Origin: Chthoniobacter sp.
GTDB taxonomy: Bacteria; Verrucomicrobiota; Verrucomicrobiia; Chthoniobacterales; Chthoniobacteraceae
Reading direction: 5' to 3'
DNA length: 5,123 nucleotides
Assembly: GCA_025352865.1 (NCBI GenBank)
Contig: JANXSB010000084.1
Span: forward strand, 1-5,123
Positions 1 to 5,123 of the stretch are shown here, in pieces. Position 1 is the first letter of the stretch. The number at the start of each line of letters is the position of its first letter. A program made the translations under genes and the position numbers. The notes below the pieces were generated by a model that did not search any database, was not told the DNA's origin, and was given only the letters and a program-made list of their open reading frames with translations.

Positions 1-917
1 CCCGCCGCCGCACGGTCTATGGCTTCATTGACCGGCAAAATCTCCCCGGTATTTTCCGCACGTTCGACTTCGCCACGCCCGACGCGTCCAGCCCGCAGCG
101 TTTCGTCACCACCGTCCCGCAGCAGGCGCTCTTCATGATGAACAGTCCCTTCGTCATCGACCGCGCGCGCGCCCTCACCGCCGCCCCGCCGTTCCAGCAG
201 CCCTCCGCCTACGAGCCGCAAATCCACGACCTCTACCAGCGCGTCCTCGCCCGCCGCGCCGAGCCGGGCGAAGTGGATGCCGGCCTCCGCTTCGTCGCCA
301 CCGCCCTCACCGCGCCGGGCACGCATGACGACGAAAAACCCATCTGGCAGTACGGCTACGGCGCGTTCGACGCCGCGACCGCCCGCACTGAGTTTCACGC
401 GCTTCCGCATTTCTCCGGCGGCGTGTGGCAGGGTGGCGAAAAAATTCCCGTCCCCGCGCTCGGCTTCGCCAGCCTGCACAATGACGGTGGCCACCCCGGC
501 CCCGACGCCGCGCACTGCGCCATCCGCCGCTGGACCGCGCCGCGCGACGGCATCATCGCGATCACCGGCAACGTTCGCCGCCCCGCCGCCGAGGGCGACG
601 GCGTGCTCGCGCGCATCGTGTCCAGCCGCGCGGGCGAGCTTTTGAAAGTGGAAGTCGCGCCCGCGCAAAGCGCCGAGACGAAGCTCGACCGCGTGGAGGT
701 GAAAGCCGGCGAGACCATCGACTTCCTCATCGATCCCCGCACGGGCGACAACTCCGACGGCTTCCGCTGGCACCCCACCATCACCGGCGACCTCGGCACC
801 TTCGATTCGCAAGCGCAGTTCGCCGGCCCCGCCGCCGCCCGCCCCGCCGCGCTCAAGCCGTGGGAGCAATACGCACAGGTGCTGCTGGAGACGAACGAGT
901 TTGTGTTCGTGGATTAG
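1..917 (+). CDS. PSD1 (DUF1553) domain protein, C-terminal part, 5' end outside window
   Basis: Reading from base 3, an open frame runs unbroken from the window edge to a TAG stop, giving about 304 residues. The ATG pair at 135 is internal, because typical PSD1 sequence lies before it: VYGFIDRQNLPGIFRTFDFA (residues 5-24), then SPQRF and TTVPQQALFMMNSPFV. The frame then reads IHDLYQRVLARRAEPGEVDA, the helical segment late in PSD1, and ends WEQYAQVLLETNEFVFVD, the usual PSD1 terminus. Between these lies an extra segment of about 160 residues (bases ~345-824) that looks beta-rich. Full-length relatives normally carry an export signal, a cytochrome-like domain and PSCyt2 upstream; none of that can be seen here. 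The family is thought to act outside the cytoplasm, perhaps on polysaccharides; the reaction is unknown. It is convergent with the DUF1501 gene, and no DUF1501 partner follows it on its own strand in this window. The family call is firm; any function is inference. Confidence 0.95.
   Translation, partial: RRRTVYGFIDRQNLPGIFRTFDFATPDASSPQRFVTTVPQQALFMMNSPFVIDRARALTAAPPFQQPSAYEPQIHDLYQRVLARRAEPGEVDAGLRFVATALTAPGTHDDEKPIWQYGYGAFDAATARTEFHALPHFSGGVWQGGEKIPVPALGFASLHNDGGHPGPDAAHCAIRRWTAPRDGIIAITGNVRRPAAEGDGVLARIVSSRAGELLKVEVAPAQSAETKLDRVEVKAGETIDFLIDPRTGDNSDGFRWHPTITGDLGTFDSQAQFAGPAAARPAALKPWEQYAQVLLETNEFVFVD
345..824 (+). other. Predicted beta-rich domain inserted near the C-terminus of the PSD1 protein
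   Basis: This part of the plus-strand gene begins at WQYGYGAFDA and continues through FHALPHFSGGVWQGG, NDGGHPG, AIRRWTAPRDGIIAITG, DGVLARIVSSRAGELL, VDRVEVKAGETIDFLIDPR-like strands and SDGFRWHPTI. Alternating hydrophobic residues, many Gly/Asp turns and few helix-like stretches suggest a jelly-roll or carbohydrate-binding-module-like sandwich. The phrase pattern 'trp-thr-ala-pro-x-asp-gly ... gly-asp-thr-ile-asp-phe' recurs in planctomycete and verrucomicrobial PSD1 proteins as I remember them. The other PSD1 gene of the window has only about 35 residues at the same position, so this is an insertion relative to that paralogue. Ligand unknown; glycan binding is a guess. Boundaries are approximate. 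Confidence 0.6.
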
Positions 918-1029
918 CGCTTCTCCTCAATAAAACGCCGTCATTCTGAACGGAGTCACGAGGGGCTTTGCGACCATACGGAGTGAAAAAGCACTGACTG
1001 AAAATAGCGTGAAGAAGGAAGTCGCAGCC
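918..1029. other. Spacer between convergent genes; no strong terminator
   Basis: These 112 bases separate the stop codons of the two convergent genes and are visibly richer in A and T than the flanking genes. I looked for a bidirectional terminator. Only weak hairpins are present: an imperfect one around 938-953 (CCGT CA / TG A CGG) and AGTG-AAAAAG-CACT at 982-995, whose 4-base stem is too short to count as an intrinsic terminator. CGGAGT occurs twice (951-956 and 979-984). No credible short gene was seen. Confidence 0.7.
940..996. repeat. Possible copy of a dispersed GTCATTCTGA-type intergenic repeat
   Basis: The stretch starts GTCATTCTGAACGGAGTCAC and continues through a GGGGCTTTGCGACC segment to CGGAGTGAAAAAGCACTGA. 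It closely resembles a short sequence that recurs many times between genes in several bacterial phyla, typically beginning GTCATTCTGA followed by GCGGAGCGAAG-like bases. Only one copy is present in this window, so its repetitive nature is recalled, not seen. Such elements tend to sit between convergent genes, as here. The limits are uncertain. Confidence 0.35.
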
Positions 1030-2481
1030 CTACGCGAGGATGTCGCGCACCACTTTTCCATGCACGTCCGTCAGCCGGTAATCGCGGCCTTGGAAACGGT
1101 AGGTGAGCTTTTCGTGATCGAGTCCGAGCAGATGCAGGATCGTGGCCTGGAGGTCATGCACATGGACTTTGTCCTGCACCACGCTGAAGCCCAGCTCGTC
1201 CGTTTCGCCATAGCTGACGCCGTGTTTCACGCCGCCGCCCGCGAGGAAAATGGAGAACGCATCGGGGAAATGATCGCGCCCCATGATGCCACCAGTGCTC
1301 GTGCGTCCTTCGCGGAATGGCGTGCGCCCGAATTCACCGCCCCAGACGATGAGCGTGTCGTCGAGCAGCCCGCGCTGGCGCAGATCCCGGATGAGCGCGG
1401 CGATCGGTTTGTCGGTGCGTTTCATCTTTGCCGATAAGCCGTCGCGGATGTCCTCGACCGGGCCGGTGCCGTGGAAATCCCAGCCCCAATCGAAGAGCTG
1501 CACAAAGCGCACGCCCTGCTCCAGCAGACGGCGCGAGAGCAGGCAGTTATTCGCAAAACTCGAATCGCCCGGTACCGCGCCGTAATCCTCCAGCACCGCT
1601 TTCGGCTCGCGCGCGATGTCCATGACCTCCGGCACGCTCGTCTGCATGCGAAAGGCCAGCTCGTACTGCGCGATGCGCGTGGCCGTCTCGGGATGCCCCA
1701 GCTCGCGCGCCTGCTCCTCGTTGAGATCGCGGAGCGCATCGAGCGTCTTGCGGCGCAGCGCCCGGTCCATGCCGGGAGGGTCGTTGACATACAAAACGGG
1801 ATCGCCTTTCGACCGGCACTGCACGCCCTGAAACACCGACGGAATGAAGCCCGTGCCCCAGCAACTCTGCCCGCCGCTCGGCTGCACGCCGCTGCTGATG
1901 AGCACGACAAAGCCCGGCAGGTTTTCATTCTCCGAGCCCAGCCCGTACGTCACCCACGAACCCATCGACGGACGCCCCTGCCGCGGCGAGCCGGTGAAGA
2001 GCAGCAGCTCCGCGGGCGCATGGTTGAACTGGTCGGTGAACATCGACTTGATGACGCACATCTCGTCGGCGACCGACTGGAAATTCGGCACCGCGTCGGA
2101 CATCCAGATGCCGCCCGCACCATGCTGCGTGAAGGTCCGCGGCGAGCCCATGAGCTTCGGCACGCCGCTCGTGAAGGCGAAGGTCTTGCCTTTCACAAAC
2201 TGATCCGGCGCGTCCTCTCCGTTGTGTTTCACCAGCTCCGGCTTGTGATCAAAAATGTCGAGATGCGGCGGCCCGCCGGACATGTGCAGATAGATCACCC
2301 GCTTCACTTTCGCCGGGTAGTGCGGTGGCCGCACGGCGAAAGGATTCGCCTCGCTCAGCGCGGCCGGCGCGCGCGTGCCGAGCAGCGCATCGAGCGCGAT
2401 TGCGCCGAGGCTGAGCTGGCCGGCGCGCTGGAGGAAATGGCGGCGTGTTTGGTGCTGGAGAAAGTCGAGGTGCGGGTTCAT
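1030..2481 (-). CDS. DUF1501 protein, Tat-exported, alkaline phosphatase/sulfatase-like fold
   Basis: A complete gene of 483 residues, the usual length for DUF1501. The N-terminus carries a twin-arginine signal: TRRHFLQRA (residues 12-20), then a hydrophobic stretch LSLGAIALDALLG, with a possible cleavage near APA-A (38-41). The body shows typical family blocks: RVIYLHMSGGPPHLDIFDHK (61-80), NHAPAELLLFTGSPRQGRPS (153-172), FVQLFDWGWDFHG (326-338), TLIVWGGEFGRTP (376-388), GRDH (401-404) and VHDLQATILHLLGLDH (441-456). The Asp/His-rich blocks DFHG, GRDH and VHDLQAT are candidate metal or catalytic positions by analogy with the alkaline phosphatase superfamily. The classical sulfatase CxPxR formylglycine motif is not seen, so sulfatase activity should not be assumed. 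Tat export implies folding, perhaps with metal, before transport. It starts 6 bases after the upstream PSCyt2/PSD1 gene, with no clear Shine-Dalgarno site, suggesting translational coupling. The start is supported by the Tat signal lying directly behind it. Substrate unknown. Confidence 0.95.
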   Translation of the reverse strand: MNPHLDFLQHQTRRHFLQRAGQLSLGAIALDALLGTRAPAALSEANPFAVRPPHYPAKVKRVIYLHMSGGPPHLDIFDHKPELVKHNGEDAPDQFVKGKTFAFTSGVPKLMGSPRTFTQHGAGGIWMSDAVPNFQSVADEMCVIKSMFTDQFNHAPAELLLFTGSPRQGRPSMGSWVTYGLGSENENLPGFVVLISSGVQPSGGQSCWGTGFIPSVFQGVQCRSKGDPVLYVNDPPGMDRALRRKTLDALRDLNEEQARELGHPETATRIAQYELAFRMQTSVPEVMDIAREPKAVLEDYGAVPGDSSFANNCLLSRRLLEQGVRFVQLFDWGWDFHGTGPVEDIRDGLSAKMKRTDKPIAALIRDLRQRGLLDDTLIVWGGEFGRTPFREGRTSTGGIMGRDHFPDAFSIFLAGGGVKHGVSYGETDELGFSVVQDKVHVHDLQATILHLLGLDHEKLTYRFQGRDYRLTDVHGKVVRDILA

Positions 2482-2487
2482 GGGCGG
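2482..2487 (-). promoter_or_regulatory. 6-base intergenic gap without Shine-Dalgarno; probable translational coupling
   Basis: Between the TGA of the PSCyt2/PSD1 gene and the ATG of DUF1501 lie only CCGCCC bases. The 20 bases before the ATG, which include the end of the 11-base duplication, hold no AGGAGG-like or GGAG core. Initiation of DUF1501 is therefore likely to depend on ribosomes ending the upstream gene, or on an SD-independent mode. This also supports co-transcription of the two genes, with the promoter right of the window. Confidence 0.55.
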
Positions 2488-2511
2488 TCAGCGTTTCATC
2501 AGCGTTTCATC
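2488..2511. repeat. 11-base tandem duplication covering the stop codon of the PSCyt2/PSD1 gene
   Basis: On the plus strand TCAGCGTTTCA occurs twice head to tail (2488-2498 and 2499-2509), and two further matching bases (TC) follow. On the coding strand the unit is GATGAAACGCT, twice, then GA. Because 11 is not a multiple of three, the second copy is read in a different frame from the first: the first gives DET-L, the second gives MKR and the TGA stop. The duplication therefore sets the present C-terminus. Confidence 0.9.
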
Positions 2512-5123
2512 GAGATTCAAAAGCACGCTGGCGACGGTCGTCCACGCCGCGAGATCGGCCACATTTGCGCCCACGGGTGCCGGGCCGAGCGGGTTCGTCG
2601 CCATGTCGGTGGCGCGCTTCGCATCCTGCTGGAAGACCGCGAGCGCGTCGTCGTGCAGCGCGAGCAGACGCTGGAGTTCGCTGGCGGTCGGCGCGCGTGA
2701 GAGCACGCGGCGGAAGCCGTGCGCGGCCTGCTCGGCGGGCGTCTTCGCACACTCGGCCATGCGGCGCGCGAGTGCTTGCGCGGCCTCGACATAGACGGGG
2801 TCGTTCAGCGTCACGAGCGCCTGGAGCGGCGTGTTCGAGCGGTTGCGGCGCAGCGTACAGACTTCGCGGTTCGGCGCGTCGAAGGTCGCCATCGAGGGAT
2901 ACGGACTCGTGCGCCGCCACTCGGTGTAGAGCGCGCGGCGGTGCTGGTCTTCGCCGGTGCTCGTCTGCCAGTCGAGCCCGCCGCCAAAGGCCGCGGCCAG
3001 CCCGAGCGCCGGGCGCACCGGGCGCACCGACGGCCCATACATCTTCCGCGAGAGCAGCCCGCTCACCGCGAGCGCGCTGTCGCGCACCATCTCCGCGCTC
3101 ATGCGGACGCGCGGCCCGCGCGCGAGCAGTCGGTTCTCCGGGTCGCGCTCGGCCAGTTCCGGCGGCACGCGCGACGACTGCCGGTACGCCGCCGACGTGA
3201 CGAGGAGCCGCAGAAATTTCTTCACGTCCCACTTCTCGCGCACCAGTTCCGTCGCCAGCCAGTCGAGCAATTCGGGATGCGACGGTGCCTCGCCCTGCGC
3301 GCCGAATTCCTCGCTCGTCCGCACCAGCCCGATGCCGAAGATGGATTCCCAAAAGCGGTTCGCGATCACGCACGGCGTGAGCGGGTTGTTTTCATCCACG
3401 AGCCAGCGCGCGAGCGTCAGCCGGTTCATCGGCGCATCCTTCGGCAGCGGCGGAAAAGCCGCGGGCACACCCTCGGTGACCTCCTCGGCGAGGGAGAGGT
3501 AATTGCCGCGCAATTGCACGCGCGTCTTGCGCCGCTGATTGCCCGCGAGTTCGCGGTAAATCGGCACGGTGTTCGGCAGGATCGCGGCGAGCTGTCCGCG
3601 CAGCGTCGCGAGTTTCTCGCGGTCGGGCGCGAGTTCCGGCGCGATGTCGCGGAGGTAGAAATCGGTGAGCTGCTCGCGCTGCGCCGGACTGCGCTGCTCG
3701 GCGGGAATCGTCAGCGCGGCGACCACGGCAGCGGGCGTTTGCACGTGCTGCCGCGCCCGCGCATCGTCCGTCGCGCTGAGGCGGAAACGGCCGAGCGTGT
3801 GATTCGCAAACGGCGACTGCTGCTCGATGACGATCGTGAGCTTCGCACCCGTCGGCACCTCGACCGGCTCCGCCGCAAGCAGCGTGAGCGTGTGCGCCGC
3901 CGCGACCCCACCGCCGATGGCCCAGCCCTTCTGCGGCGCACGCGCCTTCTTCCCGCGCCTCGGCTGCACCGGCGCGACATCGCCCGCGACCGTGTCCTCT
4001 TCAAAATCCGCCTGCACGAAATCCGCAACCGCGTCGGAAAACTTGATCTCGCGTCCGCCGTTCAAGGCAAACGCCACATCCGCGGGCGGCGCGGCATTGC
4101 CCGCTTTCTCCCACACCGGCTGGCGCTGCGCATCGAGTGCGACGATGCGGAAACCCTCCAGCCGCTCGCCCACTTCGGCGCGATTCCAGACCACGATGCG
4201 ATCAATCGTCTGCTCGCTTTTCAAATCCACCTCCCACCACGGATCGTCGCCATCCGCGGTGTGCGCGACCGAACCCTTCGCGTATTCGCCCGCCGTGTTG
4301 CCGTCGATCGCATGCGCCGCCACCGCGTCCGCGTAAGTCGATTTCTGCGTCGCCTCGCCTTTCCCGGCCACGTTCTCGCCGCCGCTGAAAACCTGCACCT
4401 CCGCGAGCTGCAGCAGCTTCCCCTTTCCCGGCAGCTCGATCCGCACAAAACGCGCACGAGGTCCCTTCGCACCGCCCTCCGGCACCACCACGGCGCGCAC
4501 GCGCGTGACCACAAAATTTCCGCCACTGTGCCCCGGCCCCTTGCCCGGCAGCCCTTCATCCGGCAGCGCCTCCAGCCGCAGCGCCGCGATCTTCCGCACC
4601 GCCGCCACGGGCACCTCGACCGTGTAGGTGTCCTTCGCCGCCGTCGTCGCCACGAGCACTGCGCCGTCCGGCTGCGGGCTCATCGGCAGACCGGCCAGCG
4701 ACTTCAGCCCCGCGGGCGAGAGCGTCTGCCAGTCGAGCTTCGCGGGAAACTCGCGCGCCCATTTCTCCGCACCCGCAAGCAACTCCGGCGCGGGCGTTTT
4801 GAACTTCGCATCCACCGCCACAATGTCCGCTTCGAGCTGCGCGCGCTGCGTTTTCTGCTCCTCGCTAAACACGCTCAGCAGCGGCGATTCGTCGCGCCGG
4901 TCCGCGTCCTCGGTGTTGTTGAGAAACGCGAACATGCGGAAGTATTCCGCATTCGTGATGGGATCGAATTTATGCGTGTGGCACTGCGCGCAAGCCATCG
5001 ACGTGCCCATCCACACCGCCATCGTCGTGTTCACGCGATCCACCACCGCCGCGTTGCGAAACTCCACGTCGTTCGTTCCGCCCTCGTTGTTCGTCATCGT
5101 GTTGCGATGAAAGGCGGTCGCCG
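2488..5123 (-). CDS. PSCyt2 (DUF1549) - discoidin-like - PSD1 (DUF1553) multidomain cytochrome-type protein, 5' end outside window
   Basis: The frame stays open to the right edge: residues ATAFHRNT precede the ATG at 5097, continuing into MTNNEGGTNDVEFRNAAVVD, so that ATG is internal. About 877 residues are visible. Counting from that Met: the end of PSCyt2 at 1-75 with a c-type haem motif CAQCH (36-40) followed by THKFDPIT; a charged helical linker (75-115); a divergent segment with strand-like TYTVEVPVAAVRKIAALRLE (157-176); a discoidin-like domain (about 205-330; AIDGNT at 263-268, DPWWEVDL at 285-292, IDRIVVWNR at 298-306); a second beta-rich segment (about 340-446) ending LGRFRLSAT; a helical linker; and PSD1 (about 556-865; RTSEEFGAQGEAPSHPELLD at 593-612, RRNRSNTPLQALVTLNDP at 750-767). 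The protein ends LLNLDETLMKR. PSCyt1 and an export signal probably lie upstream. It is the first gene of an operon with DUF1501. A periplasmic or surface redox role on glycans is inferred, not known. Confidence 0.95.
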   Translation of the reverse strand, partial: ATAFHRNTMTNNEGGTNDVEFRNAAVVDRVNTTMAVWMGTSMACAQCHTHKFDPITNAEYFRMFAFLNNTEDADRRDESPLLSVFSEEQKTQRAQLEADIVAVDAKFKTPAPELLAGAEKWAREFPAKLDWQTLSPAGLKSLAGLPMSPQPDGAVLVATTAAKDTYTVEVPVAAVRKIAALRLEALPDEGLPGKGPGHSGGNFVVTRVRAVVVPEGGAKGPRARFVRIELPGKGKLLQLAEVQVFSGGENVAGKGEATQKSTYADAVAAHAIDGNTAGEYAKGSVAHTADGDDPWWEVDLKSEQTIDRIVVWNRAEVGERLEGFRIVALDAQRQPVWEKAGNAAPPADVAFALNGGREIKFSDAVADFVQADFEEDTVAGDVAPVQPRRGKKARAPQKGWAIGGGVAAAHTLTLLAAEPVEVPTGAKLTIVIEQQSPFANHTLGRFRLSATDDARARQHVQTPAAVVAALTIPAEQRSPAQREQLTDFYLRDIAPELAPDREKLATLRGQLAAILPNTVPIYRELAGNQRRKTRVQLRGNYLSLAEEVTEGVPAAFPPLPKDAPMNRLTLARWLVDENNPLTPCVIANRFWESIFGIGLVRTSEEFGAQGEAPSHPELLDWLATELVREKWDVKKFLRLLVTSAAYRQSSRVPPELAERDPENRLLARGPRVRMSAEMVRDSALAVSGLLSRKMYGPSVRPVRPALGLAAAFGGGLDWQTSTGEDQHRRALYTEWRRTSPYPSMATFDAPNREVCTLRRNRSNTPLQALVTLNDPVYVEAAQALARRMAECAKTPAEQAAHGFRRVLSRAPTASELQRLLALHDDALAVFQQDAKRATDMATNPLGPAPVGANVADLAAWTTVASVLLNLDETLMKR
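3011..3028. repeat. 9-base in-frame tandem repeat (VRPVRP)
   Basis: GGGCGCACC occurs twice in direct succession inside the PSD1 domain of the long minus-strand gene. It encodes VRPVRP (residues 691-696) in the stretch YGPSVRPVRPALG. The family usually has a GPSV-x-P motif followed by a variable loop here. This looks like a small in-frame slippage duplication in a tolerant loop and is probably neutral. Confidence 0.8.
4108..4485 (-). other. Discoidin (F5/8 type C)-like putative carbohydrate-binding domain
   Basis: This part of the long minus-strand gene encodes ARFVRIELPGKGKLLQLAEV, a QVFSGGENVA strand, AAHAIDGNTAGEYA, DPWWEVDLKSEQTIDRIVVW and a GFRIVALDAQRQPVWE strand. The order 'lexical' to this fold is present: RxVRIxLPG then LxLAEVQVFS, then AIDGNT, then WWEVDL with IDRIVVWNR. 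Discoidin-like modules commonly bind glycans or anchor enzymes at surfaces, which would place the haem and PSD1 parts on a polysaccharide. The exact ligand cannot be told. Boundaries are approximate. Confidence 0.7.
4978..4992 (-). other. CxxCH c-type haem attachment motif
   Basis: These bases encode Cys-Ala-Gln-Cys-His within the PSCyt2 domain, in the context SMACAQCHTHKFDPIT. The two cysteines and the histidine are the canonical residues for covalent haem c attachment, which takes place outside the cytoplasmic membrane. It is the only CxxCH in the visible part of the protein. PSCyt1, upstream of the window, would normally supply another. Haem loading is inferred from the motif. Confidence 0.85.

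Noticed and set aside
135..140. ATGATG as the start of the plus-strand gene
   Set aside because: Typical PSD1 sequence is encoded in frame before it, so the gene began left of the window.
163..174. CG-alternating run (GCGCGCGC) as a repeat or structural element
   Set aside because: Such runs are common Arg/Ala codon pairs in this GC-rich DNA and recur throughout both genes.
982..995. AGTG-AAAAAG-CACT hairpin as an intrinsic terminator
   Set aside because: The stem has only four pairs with little GC and no following T run; too weak to call.
1009..1437. A 142-residue plus-strand frame starting in the spacer
   Set aside because: Nearly all of it is antisense to the conserved C-terminus of DUF1501, and there is no recognisable domain or ribosome binding site.
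1471..2700. A 409-residue open frame on the plus strand, antisense to the DUF1501 gene
   Set aside because: It lies opposite a gene with clear family motifs; its product is Arg/His/Ala-rich with no recognisable domain, as expected for antisense frames in GC-rich DNA.
2445..3200. A 251-residue plus-strand frame antisense to the PSD1 region
   Set aside because: Low-complexity Arg/Ala/Ser-rich composition and no motif; a GC-driven shadow frame.
2507..3373. A 288-residue frame on the minus strand overlapping the PSD1 domain in another frame
   Set aside because: The product is dominated by Arg, Ala and Gly and shadows a strongly conserved domain; no conserved block was seen.
5095..5097. ATG as the start of the long minus-strand gene
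   Set aside because: The in-frame residues before it (ATAFHRNT) are part of the conserved PSCyt2 motif, so this Met is internal.

Overview
The window is GC-rich, almost fully coding DNA. It most likely comes from the Planctomycetota-Verrucomicrobiota group. The basis is gene content: proteins with the PSCyt2 (DUF1549) / PSD1 (DUF1553) architecture next to a Tat-exported DUF1501 protein are strongly expanded in those two phyla and uncommon elsewhere. I cannot choose between the phyla from sequence alone; the lack of clear Shine-Dalgarno sites and the style of the proteins fit a verrucomicrobium slightly better.

Layout: (1) 1-917, plus strand, is the 3' end of a PSD1 (DUF1553) gene whose start lies left of the window; its C-terminal part is interrupted by a predicted beta-rich domain. 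(2) 918-1029 is a 112-base spacer between convergent genes. It has no strong terminator but contains a sequence resembling a dispersed intergenic repeat. (3) 1030-2481, minus strand, is a complete DUF1501 gene (alkaline phosphatase/sulfatase-like fold) with a twin-arginine signal. (4) 2488-5123, minus strand, is the 3' portion of a multidomain PSCyt2 - discoidin-like - beta-sandwich - PSD1 gene with a CxxCH haem motif; its start lies right of the window. The last two are separated by 6 bases and almost certainly form an operon, long gene first.

How they may work together: the long protein carries a c-type haem site and a putative carbohydrate-binding module, and its operon partner is a folded, Tat-exported hydrolase-like protein. 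Both should act outside the cytoplasm. A role in modifying or cleaving complex, possibly sulfated, polysaccharides is often suggested for these families but is not experimentally settled. The plus-strand gene belongs to a second PSD1 subfamily, and the partner expected for it is not seen here downstream on the same strand.

No RNA gene, CRISPR array, transposase, integrase or phage gene was seen. I did not find a clearly new system; the notable points are the domain insertions, the 11-base tandem duplication that sets a stop codon, and the repeat-like spacer.
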